The notes under the pieces were generated by a model. That model did not search any database. It was not told the origin of the DNA and saw nothing but the letters and a program-made list of their open reading frames with translations. From the NCBI GenBank assembly GCA_029821515.1, contig JALGTD010000067.1, positions 1 through 7,694 of the forward strand: a stretch of 7,694 nucleotides of DNA, given 5' to 3'. The translations under genes and the position numbers were made by a program. Of the stretch, positions 1 to 6,056 are shown piece by piece. The stretch comes from Candidatus Zipacnadia bacterium. Its GTDB lineage: Bacteria; Armatimonadota; Zipacnadia; Zipacnadales; Zipacnadaceae. The number at the start of each line of letters is the position of its first letter. Within the stretch, counting starts at the first letter, position 1.

Positions 1-157
1 TCTGGTAGTTCTTGCCCCGACTTTGCCGGGCACGCTATTCATTGGCTTAGTAACTAATGTGACTCTATTCGTATGGGTCCTTATCTACGTGACCAGCGGG
101 ATATACCAGGTAATCGGAAGTCCCGACACCTTCAAACTATCTGAATTGCGCCGTTAG
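1..157 (+). CDS. hyfE: Hydrogenase-4 membrane subunit HyfE-like (HycP-like), C-terminal fragment
   Basis: Only the last 51 codons are present: the first complete codon is at 2 and the TAG stop is at 155-157, so the gene begins upstream of the window. The fragment is a hydrophobic helix with few charged residues (roughly LFIGLVTNVTLFVWVLIYV), then a short polar tail ending GSPDTFKLSELRR. From memory, E. coli HyfE ends in the same way: a final membrane helix followed by a tail with a Gly-x-x-Asp-x-x-x-Leu-x-x-Leu pattern. HyfE is a small membrane subunit related in part to NuoK, and in hyf operons it lies directly before hyfF, which is the arrangement here. It would sit in the membrane arm of the hydrogenase. 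The family call relies on this tail, the hydrophobicity and gene order, because most of the protein is missing. Another membrane subunit such as a NuoH-like HycD remains possible. Confidence 0.68.
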   Translation, partial: LVVLAPTLPGTLFIGLVTNVTLFVWVLIYVTSGIYQVIGSPDTFKLSELRR

Positions 158-213
158 GAATGGCAATAGGGGTGTTGGCCCGTGTTCACTAGCAATCAGG
201 AGCGTAAGAACTG

Positions 214-1722
214 ATGGTTGAATTATTCCTGCCTTTAAGCTTAATTGGTGTGCCTCTGATAGCGGCTGCTATTGTCTTTACCCTGGGGCGGCGGCTGCGA
301 GTGTGCCGCGAAGGTGCGGCCTTAGGGGGAGCATTGCTGACACTGTACCTCGCGGCGATAGCTGCCAGCCAGGTGTTTAGAGATGGCCCATTGACTTGCT
401 GTCAGATGGCGCTCAATATAGACGGTTTGAGTGCACTAATGGTAGTAGTTGTCGCGCTAGTAACCGCAATTGTCGTCGGCTACTCTCTGCACTATATGTC
501 CCACCAACTGCGCAAAGGTCTAACCACGGAAGCCAGGCTGGTAACCTTCTATACCTTGCTGATGGTGTTTCTAGCAGCAATGATGTGGGTGTGTACGACT
601 AATAGTCTGGTGTGGATGTACGTGGCATTGGAGGCCACCACTGTAGCCACTGCTCTTCTGGTGTGCTTCTACTGGACGCGAGCTGCCCTGGAGGCAAGCT
701 ACAAGTACGATATGTTGGTGGTGGCCGGGGTATGCTTTGCGCTGTTTGGAACCGTACTGTTATACTCGGCTGCGGCCCAATATGCTCCGGGGCAGCCGGC
801 GCTGCTGCTTACCGAACTGGGACGAATAATTCCGCTTATTCCTCGTAGTGTCAGTCTGCTGGCGGTTGCTTTTTTCATAGTCGGTTTTGGTACTAAGGCG
901 GGACTGGTGCCGTTCCATGCCTGGCTGCCCGATGCTCACTCCGAGGCGCCCGTTCCAATTAGCGCGCTGCTGTCAGGTCTGGTAATCAAGGTCGGGGCTT
1001 ACGCGCTAGCCCGAACTATCACCATCTTCGCCCCCCATTACGACGCAGTAATAGTATTTGTGGCGATCATAGCTTCGGCCAGCATGTTAATCGGCATACT
1101 CCTGGCTCTAGCCCAGGATGACTTGAAGCGGATGCTGGCCTATTCCACGGTCAGCCAGGTCGGCTACATAATTGAGGGGCTGGGCTTTGGCACCTACCTG
1201 GGTGTTTATGGTGGCCTGTTTCATCTGGTCAACCACTCTCTGTACAAGGCACTGCTGTTTCTAAGCGTGGGGGCGGTGATGTATGCCACCGGCGGGATGC
1301 GCCGTATCAGCGAGCTTAAGGGCCTGGGCCGGCGCATGCCCATAACGGCTGTCTGCTTTATGGTAGGCGCTTTTGCCATCGGTGGCCTGCCACCGCTGAA
1401 CGGTTTTTGGAGCAAGATGATGCTATACATGGCCGGTGGTGAGCTGCATCTGTGGTGGGCGGTAGCGATAGGCCTGCTGGTCAGCATTCTGACCCTGGTC
1501 TGCCTGGTACGGGCGGGCTATAAGATATTCTGGGGTCACCCAACGACCGAGCCGGCCACTAATCCGGGCCTCAAAGAGGTCCCCGTCTCTATCTGGTTGG
1601 GTATGGTTGTGCTGGCAGTCTTGTGTCTTATCATAGGTATTTATCCCCAACTGATTCATCCGCTGTTGGATCGGGGCACGGAGTCTATCCTGGCGGTCTA
1701 CCGCGCCGGGGCTATTCCATAA
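214..1722 (+). CDS. hyfF: Hydrogenase-4 subunit HyfF-like, proton-translocating antiporter-type membrane subunit (NuoL/M/N family)
   Basis: A 502-residue polytopic membrane protein of the NuoL/NuoM/NuoN/MrpD family (Proton_antipo_M domain, about residues 130-420), close to the length of E. coli HyfF (about 526). Family landmarks are visible: E140 in MYVALEATT (the conserved TM5 glutamate), K228 in GFGTKAGLVPFHAWLPDAH (the TM7 lysine), K259 in LVIKVGAYALAR, H337/H341/K345 in HLVNHSLYKALLFLSVG, and K401 in GLPPLNGFWSK (the TM12-type lysine). The charged residues of the proposed ion channel are therefore intact, so the subunit should be able to couple hydrogenase activity to H+ or Na+ movement; the ion itself cannot be told from sequence. 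An in-frame TAA at 205-207 rules out a longer N-terminus, and AGGAG at 198-202 lies 11 bases before the ATG, slightly far. It follows the hyfE-like end by 56 bases and precedes the PhnD-like gene by 45 bases on the same strand, which suggests one transcript. Confidence 0.9.
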   Translation: MVELFLPLSLIGVPLIAAAIVFTLGRRLRVCREGAALGGALLTLYLAAIAASQVFRDGPLTCCQMALNIDGLSALMVVVVALVTAIVVGYSLHYMSHQLRKGLTTEARLVTFYTLLMVFLAAMMWVCTTNSLVWMYVALEATTVATALLVCFYWTRAALEASYKYDMLVVAGVCFALFGTVLLYSAAAQYAPGQPALLLTELGRIIPLIPRSVSLLAVAFFIVGFGTKAGLVPFHAWLPDAHSEAPVPISALLSGLVIKVGAYALARTITIFAPHYDAVIVFVAIIASASMLIGILLALAQDDLKRMLAYSTVSQVGYIIEGLGFGTYLGVYGGLFHLVNHSLYKALLFLSVGAVMYATGGMRRISELKGLGRRMPITAVCFMVGAFAIGGLPPLNGFWSKMMLYMAGGELHLWWAVAIGLLVSILTLVCLVRAGYKIFWGHPTTEPATNPGLKEVPVSIWLGMVVLAVLCLIIGIYPQLIHPLLDRGTESILAVYRAGAIP

Positions 1723-1767
1723 CTGTGGTGCAGATAAGCGAAACAGGAAACAAGAAGGTGGATCTGA

Positions 1768-2682
1768 GTGTCAAAAGCTGCCCTTAGTCGGGCGATAATT
1801 GGATTTCTGGCAACTGCGATTCTTCTGTGCTGGACGACAGGCTGCGGCCGGGTTCATCCCGGCGAACGTGCAATCCGCGCTCAGCCGACAGTCAATATAG
1901 CCTTTATGCCGCGATATTCACTGCGGACGATGACAAAGAGATATATACCTTTGGTCAAGTACCTGGACAGGGAAACTGACTATGATATCAGGTATATCTC
2001 CGCCGTCGGATATTCTGGCTTCTTGAGCGCGGTGGAACAAGCCGACGCCGAGTTCGCCTTCGTCAATCCAGTGGCGTATGTGACCTTGCACAAGACCCGA
2101 GGCGCCTATCCCCTGGTTATGACCCAGGAGCCTGATTTCGCCGGTGGTCCTCCGCGGGCCACATACCGGGGTGTTATCCTGGCGCGGGCCGACAGTGGTA
2201 TTGAGAACATCGCCGATCTAAGAGGCAAGATAATAGCCGCCGCCCCGCAGATAGCCGTAGCTGGTCACCTCGGCCCTGTGGCTCTCTGTCGGCGCCACGG
2301 GCTGAACGTAAGCCAGCAGGCTACCGTGGTCGGCTGCCCCACCCAAGAGGATGTGCTGGAGCGACTGCAGCAGGGCCGGGCTGACGCCGGGTTTATTCGC
2401 GAAGATATCTGGCGAGAAGCTGCCCTCAGTGGGACGACAGCCATCCAGCTGAGCCCTGTTGCCTTCACTGAGGCCTACCCGGGTTGGTGTGTGTGCGCGA
2501 TGAGGGACACTCCCTCGGCTGTTGCTCAAATGGTGAAGCGCGCGCTGCTCGGGCTAGATTGGGACAATCCGAACCACAAGACCATACTGCGGGCAAGCGG
2601 CCTACACGGCTTTGAGGAAGCCAACGATGAGCAATACAATGGTGTCCGGCGACTTCTGGATGAGATAGAGGTCCCATACTAA
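1768..2682 (+). CDS. PhnD-like periplasmic/extracytoplasmic binding lipoprotein, ligand unknown
   Basis: A 304-residue protein resembling the phosphate/phosphite/phosphonate substrate-binding family (PhnD, PF12974). It starts at GTG 1768, preceded by AAGGTGG at 1755-1761 with 6-base spacing. A signal peptide with a hydrophobic core (about residues 9-22) ends in TTGC, so C26 is the likely lipidated cysteine and the protein is displayed outside the cytoplasmic membrane. Family landmarks: VNIAFMPRY near 42-50, YIPLVKYLDRET near 59-70, AEFAFVNPVAYV near 94-105, YRGVILARADSGIENIADLRGK at 133-154, and GRADAGFI at 203-210. Two ligand-site segments differ from typical PhnD: the Ser-Thr-Ser-Gly loop is replaced by APQIAVAG (159-166), and the Gly-Ser-His segment by VGCPTQED (188-195). 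Phosphonate binding is therefore doubtful. No ABC permease or ATPase lies nearby; the neighbours are hyfF and hyfG, so it sits inside the hydrogenase operon. PhnD-family proteins can also act as sensors (AioX binds arsenite), making a sensor or accessory role plausible but unproven. Confidence 0.82.
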   Translation: MSKAALSRAIIGFLATAILLCWTTGCGRVHPGERAIRAQPTVNIAFMPRYSLRTMTKRYIPLVKYLDRETDYDIRYISAVGYSGFLSAVEQADAEFAFVNPVAYVTLHKTRGAYPLVMTQEPDFAGGPPRATYRGVILARADSGIENIADLRGKIIAAAPQIAVAGHLGPVALCRRHGLNVSQQATVVGCPTQEDVLERLQQGRADAGFIREDIWREAALSGTTAIQLSPVAFTEAYPGWCVCAMRDTPSAVAQMVKRALLGLDWDNPNHKTILRASGLHGFEEANDEQYNGVRRLLDEIEVPY

Positions 2683-2689
2683 ACATAAC

Positions 2690-2720
2690 TTGTCACTTGC
2701 TCGTCTCATAATAGTGACAA
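2690..2720. promoter_or_regulatory. Perfect 8-bp inverted repeat between the PhnD-like gene and hyfG (operator or mRNA stem-loop)
   Basis: TTGTCACT at 2690-2697 is matched exactly in reverse complement by AGTGACAA at 2713-2720, with 15 bases between. The centres of the two arms are 23 bases apart, about two helical turns, as for a dimeric regulator; as RNA it would form an 8-bp stem with a 15-base loop. It begins 7 bases after the upstream stop codon and ends 28 bases before the hyfG ATG, upstream of its ribosome site. There is no U-run, so a classical terminator is not supported. The spacer contains CATAAT (2707-2712), but no -35 element lies at normal distance. The role is inferred only. 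Confidence 0.45.
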
Positions 2721-2748
2721 CGACCCTTTACTAGGAAGAGAAGACCTT

Positions 2749-4425
2749 ATGAATGCGCAGCAACTAGGCGAGAATATTAAGCAGAGATTCGCCGCCAAGG
2801 TGATAGACTTCGAGACACTGGGGTCTGACCAGCTCTACGTGACCATCACCCCGGATAGCCTGGTAGAAGTGGCTGAGCATCTGTACCAGGACCAGGGCTG
2901 TCGCTATGTCATCAACGGGGGAACTGACCGGCGTCAGCAGCGCGATGCCTTTTTGATCACTCACTTCTTCGCCCAGGATGAAGAGAAGATCTATATTGCC
3001 GTTCATACTGAAGTAGGCGCGGACGACCCGCAAGTGGATTCCATCACTCCTGTAATACCGGCAGCGAACTGGAGCGAGCGCGAGACGCGCGATATGGTGG
3101 GGGTAGTGCCGGTAGGGCATCCTGACCCGCGGCGGCTGGTGCTATCCGATGACTGGCCGGAAGACCTCTATCCACTCAGGTATGACGTCGCGCACGATGT
3201 CCATCCGCCGCCCGCCGAGGGGGTAGCACCCGAGCGCCTGGAGCCACCTGAAGGTGCCAGCGTCGTACCCATTGGCCCGTTTTTTCCGGTCCTCGAAGAG
3301 CCGGCCTACTTCCGCGTGTTTGTGGAGGGTGAACAAGTAGTGGGTGCCGACTATCGCGGCTTCTACAGTCATCGTGGTATCGAGAAGCTCGGCTGCAGTG
3401 TGCTAACCTACAATCAGGTCCCGTTCATTGCCGAGCGTATTTGCGGCATCTGTGGCTACGTTCACAGTTGCTCCTACTGCCAGGCGGCAGAGCGAGCCGC
3501 CGGTATCGAAGTACCAGATCGTGCAGAGTATATCCGCACTATCATGCTGGAGCTGGAGCGATTAGAGAGTCACACGCTATGGCTGGGTATTGCCGGCCAC
3601 ATAATTGGTTTTGATACTGTGCTGATGCAGACCTGGCGGATGCGCGAACCGCTGATGTGGCTGTGCGAACAGATCACCGGCAACCGCAAGACCTATGGAA
3701 TGAATCTGGTTGGTGGGGTACGCCGGGACATCAAGCCAGAAATCTACGGTGACCTTCGCGGTGTTATAGATAAGATTGGAGATGAGTGGGCCGAGCTGGC
3801 CGAGGCCATCCCTGGCGATAGCACACTGATGGCGCGGCTGCAGGGCACTGGGATTCTCACCCCCGAAGTAGCCCGGGCGCGGGGAGCCGCCGGGCCAACT
3901 GCCCGCGGCTCGGGCCTGGCCATTGATGTGCGGGTGGATCACCCTTATGCGGCCTACGACCGCGTAGAGGTCAACAAGTGCGTCTATGATAGCTGCGATA
4001 ACCGAGCCCGGGCCCGGGTGCGGTTAGGTGGGACTATCGACTCAATCAATATAATCCATCAGGCCCTGGACGATATGCCCGACGGGCCGATAATGGCGGA
4101 GATTGATGAGGAACTCCCAGCTGGACGCCAGGCGATGAGTGCAGTGGAAGCGCCGCGCGGCGAGGTCTTCCACTGGGTCCTAACGGGCGCCGAGAACCGT
4201 CCGGAACGCTGGCGGGTGCGGGCGCCTACTTATGCCAATCTGCAATGCGTCCCGCCGATGCTGGTAGGCAATGCGCTGGCCGATGTGCCCATCTCCATTG
4301 GGAGCTATGATCCCTGTTTCTCTTGCACCGAACGGATGGAAGTGGTGGATGTCAACTCGGGGCAGGTCCGCGTATATACTGAAGAGCAATTTCGGGCCGA
4401 GTATGACCAGCCAGGAGCGAAGTGA
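2749..4425 (+). CDS. hyfG: Group 4 [NiFe]-hydrogenase large subunit, NuoC-NuoD fusion (HyfG/HycE-like)
   Basis: A 558-residue catalytic subunit, close in size to E. coli HycE (569). Residues about 1-145 are a NuoC (30-kDa) domain with the signature SERETRDMVGVVPVGHPD (109-126). Residues about 175-558 are the NuoD-like large-subunit domain with YSHRGIEKL (206-214). The [NiFe] ligands are intact: C232 and C235 in ERICGICGYVH, and C523 and C526 in YDPCFSCTER. The conserved EAPRGE segment (467-472) is present. The enzyme would evolve or oxidise H2 on the cytoplasmic side of the membrane. R529-M530 matches the HycE processing site (Arg/Met, then VVDV), so residues 530-558 are probably a 29-residue tail removed by a HycI-type endopeptidase after nickel insertion; that protease is not in the window. 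Two extra cysteines, C241 and C244, follow the first ligand motif. An AGGAAGAG ribosome site at 2733-2740 precedes the ATG by 8 bases. hyfH follows after 65 bases. Without a visible electron donor gene, it cannot be assigned to a specific group 4 subgroup. Confidence 0.95.
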   Translation: MNAQQLGENIKQRFAAKVIDFETLGSDQLYVTITPDSLVEVAEHLYQDQGCRYVINGGTDRRQQRDAFLITHFFAQDEEKIYIAVHTEVGADDPQVDSITPVIPAANWSERETRDMVGVVPVGHPDPRRLVLSDDWPEDLYPLRYDVAHDVHPPPAEGVAPERLEPPEGASVVPIGPFFPVLEEPAYFRVFVEGEQVVGADYRGFYSHRGIEKLGCSVLTYNQVPFIAERICGICGYVHSCSYCQAAERAAGIEVPDRAEYIRTIMLELERLESHTLWLGIAGHIIGFDTVLMQTWRMREPLMWLCEQITGNRKTYGMNLVGGVRRDIKPEIYGDLRGVIDKIGDEWAELAEAIPGDSTLMARLQGTGILTPEVARARGAAGPTARGSGLAIDVRVDHPYAAYDRVEVNKCVYDSCDNRARARVRLGGTIDSINIIHQALDDMPDGPIMAEIDEELPAGRQAMSAVEAPRGEVFHWVLTGAENRPERWRVRAPTYANLQCVPPMLVGNALADVPISIGSYDPCFSCTERMEVVDVNSGQVRVYTEEQFRAEYDQPGAK

Positions 4426-4474
4426 AGTACTGGTCAGTATAGAATCTAAGCGATAGTCAGCAAGCCCGATCATT

Positions 4475-4480
4475 GGAGGT
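4475..4480 (+). promoter_or_regulatory. Ribosome binding site that fixes the hyfH start at GTG 4491
   Basis: GGAGGT lies 10 bases before GTG 4491. A start at TTG 4473 in the same frame would place this strong Shine-Dalgarno sequence inside the coding region and would have no site of its own upstream, so the GTG is preferred. Confidence 0.75.
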
Positions 4481-4490
4481 TATACCACAA

Positions 4491-4979
4491 GTGATTACCA
4501 GCAAGCTTAAGGAAGCAATTCTGTCGTTGCGGCCCGGGCGGGTAACCCTAAAATATCCGTTCGCGCCCCATGATCCGGAAGGGGATTTCCGCGGCTATCC
4601 GGAGCTGGATACGGACAAGTGTATTGGCTGTGGAGCCTGTGCAGCGGTCTGTCCAGCTCGGCTGATAATGATTCAAGATATTGACCAAAACACGCGCCGG
4701 ATGGTGCGGCTACTGGAAAGATGTATCTTCTGTGGCCGCTGCGCCGACGTTTGTCCGGAGGATGCCATAACGATGACCAAGCACTTTGAGCTGTCAACCG
4801 ACAGCGGGCGCGAGGATATGGTGGCGGAGTGCGAAGTATTTATGGCCACCTGCCAGCGTTGCACCCGCTGCTACGAGCCAGCTAATCCGCTTGACAAGAT
4901 TATGGAGCCAGGCTTCCGTGATGACGAAATCAAGCGCGGTGGTCAGGATTCACCGTACGAGCCAATACAGTCTGACTAG
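4491..4979 (+). CDS. hyfH: Hydrogenase 4Fe-4S electron-transfer subunit (HyfH/HycF-like)
   Basis: A 162-residue ferredoxin-like subunit starting at GTG 4491. It has two classical 4Fe-4S motifs: CIGCGACAAVCP with C44, C47, C50, C54, and CIFCGRCADVCP with C78, C81, C84, C88. A third cysteine group, C114, C121, C124 and C127 (within ECEVFMATCQRCTRCY), lies where E. coli HycF has its own extra cysteines (CNCRVCNR), and the following PANPLDKIM aligns with the HycF segment after them. The N-terminal part (YPFAPHDPEGDFRGYPELD, about 24-42) also resembles the HycF/HyfH lead-in. The protein is a little shorter than HycF (about 180) because the distal C-terminal region is reduced. It should sit on the soluble arm and carry electrons between the donor module and the cluster of HyfI. 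It lies between hyfG and hyfI (31-base gap), the standard hyf order. Whether the third cysteine group holds a cluster or zinc cannot be told. Confidence 0.93.
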   Translation: MITSKLKEAILSLRPGRVTLKYPFAPHDPEGDFRGYPELDTDKCIGCGACAAVCPARLIMIQDIDQNTRRMVRLLERCIFCGRCADVCPEDAITMTKHFELSTDSGREDMVAECEVFMATCQRCTRCYEPANPLDKIMEPGFRDDEIKRGGQDSPYEPIQSD

Positions 4980-5010
4980 TATTGTTGTCGTTCACAGCAG
5001 GAGGTAGACA

Positions 5011-5514
5011 ATGTTCAAAAAGCTGTGCGAAAAGTCCTTTCCCAAGTCACTGTGGGTATACCACTGCAATGTGGGAGCCTGCAACGGCTGCGATATAGAA
5101 GTCATTGACGTGCTCACCCCTTACTACGATGCCGAGCGCTTTGGCATCAAGCTGGTGGCCTCACCGCGTCACGCTGATGTGCTGCTGGTGTGTGGCCCGG
5201 TCACCCGCCAGGTAGTTCCCGCTCTCAAGAGGCTGTACGAGGCCGTGCCTGATCCCAAACTGGTTATTGCCATCGGCTCCTGTGCGGTGGGTGGCGGCAT
5301 CTGGTTTGACAGCTACAACATCGTGGGCGGCGCTGACACCATTCTGCCGGTAGACTACTACATCCCGGGCTGCCCGCCCCGGCCGGAGGCTATTTTGCAC
5401 GGCGTCGCCGTGGCGTTGGGACTGGCTGAGAAGGAGATAGAATCAGTTCACCTCAAGCAGCTCCTCGACCGCCCCGAGTCCGTGCCAGTTGAAGTAGAAT
5501 CACTCTATAGTTGA
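5011..5514 (+). CDS. hyfI: Group 4 [NiFe]-hydrogenase small subunit, NuoB-like (HyfI/HycG-like)
   Basis: A 167-residue protein of the NuoB/hydrogenase small-subunit family. The proximal 4Fe-4S cluster ligands are visible: C24 and C27 in HCNVGACNGCDIE, C91 in IAIGSCAVGGG, and C121 in YIPGCPPRPEAI. C19 and C61 are additional cysteines. The protein passes electrons from the HyfH clusters to the [NiFe] site in HyfG. It is clearly shorter than E. coli HyfI/HycG (about 250) because it ends soon after the core fold; other compact group 4 small subunits have this size, so it is not obviously truncated. AGGAGGT at 4999-5005 precedes the ATG by 5 bases, a strong site. It is the last structural gene of the plus-strand run; hypA lies convergent 90 bases downstream and no clear terminator was found between them. 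Confidence 0.94.
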   Translation: MFKKLCEKSFPKSLWVYHCNVGACNGCDIEVIDVLTPYYDAERFGIKLVASPRHADVLLVCGPVTRQVVPALKRLYEAVPDPKLVIAIGSCAVGGGIWFDSYNIVGGADTILPVDYYIPGCPPRPEAILHGVAVALGLAEKEIESVHLKQLLDRPESVPVEVESLYS

Positions 5515-5604
5515 AAGCAGTGATTGCTGTTGTTATCTGTGCGTCAGCGACAGGCAAGCCAAGGCACAGGCAGGAGTTAATGGCAAGCAGATGCGAAGGT
5601 AGAC
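5515..5604. other. Convergent hyfI-hypA spacer with no clear terminator
   Basis: These 90 bases separate the ends of hyfI and hypA. I saw no stem followed by a T-run on either strand. A small inverted repeat, GGTAG (5598-5602) with CTACC (5605-5609), overlaps the hypA stop codon but leaves only two bases for a loop. AGGAG (5572-5576) is followed closely by ATG 5580, which opens a 24-codon frame running into antisense hypA. That frame has no recognisable product and is not called as a gene. Confidence 0.4.
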
Positions 5605-5973
5605 CTACCGGGCGGGGTGGGCATTCTCTGTATCGTCAGCCAGTTCAGCGCTGATTATCTTCAGCTCAAATCCCGACTCTATCTGCAGATTCATACTGCC
5701 GCAAGCCTGACATTTTACAAACGGATCGTAGCCTTCGGTAACAGCGTCACACTCGCGACAGCGGGCCCGGATGGGGACGCGGTCGATGTGGAGCACTGCG
5801 CCCTCCAGTTCTGTATTCTTGATGACGTATTTCCAGGCCTCACTAAGCAATTCGGGTACCACCGTGCTCATTGGGCCAACGGCCACCGTCGCACCCAGCA
5901 GCTTTCTGTCGTGCTCCCGGGCGACCTCGGTAAGCTTACGCACAATATTTGCAGCTATAGAGAACTCATGCAT
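5605..5973 (-). CDS. hypA: Hydrogenase nickel incorporation protein HypA
   Basis: A 122-residue HypA, full length for the family (about 113-120). It begins MHEFSIA, with His2 as the known nickel ligand, which fixes the start at 5973 because a free N-terminus next to His2 is needed. The structural zinc site is two CxxC pairs: C72/C75 (RCRECD) and C88/C91 (KCQACG). HypA receives nickel from HypB and delivers it to the large-subunit precursor, here presumably HyfG. It is the only gene on the minus strand, convergent to hyfI and divergent from hypB, although hypA usually runs in the same direction as hypB. A good promoter-like sequence lies just upstream (-35 at 6022-6027, -10 at 5999-6004), so it is probably transcribed alone with a very short leader. 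No strong Shine-Dalgarno sequence precedes its ATG. The C-terminal DDTENAHPAR is a short polar tail. Confidence 0.95.
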   Translation of the reverse strand: MHEFSIAANIVRKLTEVAREHDRKLLGATVAVGPMSTVVPELLSEAWKYVIKNTELEGAVLHIDRVPIRARCRECDAVTEGYDPFVKCQACGSMNLQIESGFELKIISAELADDTENAHPAR

Positions 5974-5998
5974 AGTAACTGATTACCAGTCTGATGCC

Positions 5999-6027
5999 AT
6001 TCTACCACCACCCCGCGTTTGAGGCAA
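5999..6027 (-). promoter_or_regulatory. Probable hypA promoter (sigma-70-like)
   Basis: Read on the minus strand, TTGCCT (6027-6022) is followed after exactly 17 bases by TAGAAT (6004-5999): 4 of 6 and 5 of 6 matches to the -35 and -10 consensus at ideal spacing. Transcription would begin near 5992, giving a leader of about 20 bases before the hypA ATG at 5973. This fits a gene that cannot share the plus-strand operon promoter. Found by eye only. Confidence 0.55.
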
Positions 6028-6034
6028 ATTGCCC

Positions 6035-6056
6035 GGGGTGCGGCTGCCGCAGCCCC
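6035..6056. repeat. GC-rich palindrome/hairpin in the hypA-hypB divergent region
   Basis: TGCGGC (6039-6044), a central T, and GCCGCA (6046-6051) form a perfect 13-base palindrome. With one bulged G at 6052, GGGG (6035-6038) pairs further with CCCC (6053-6056). It lies just upstream of the hypA -35 element and upstream of the hypB promoter candidate, where a shared operator could act. No T-run follows on either strand, so it does not look like an intrinsic terminator. Confidence 0.4.

Noticed and set aside
160..192. Ten-codon frame starting at ATG 160 in the hyfE-hyfF gap
   Set aside because: Very short, without a convincing ribosome site, and without recognisable content.
2690..2712. Sigma-70 promoter made of TTGTCA (2690-2695) and CATAAT (2707-2712) before hyfG
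   Set aside because: The two elements are only 11 bases apart, too close for a normal promoter, so only the inverted repeat was kept.
2764..3942. Several minus-strand frames of 76-121 codons opposite hyfG
   Set aside because: They overlap the conserved NuoC/NuoD fusion and contain no motif or ribosome site; they are shadows of its codon bias.
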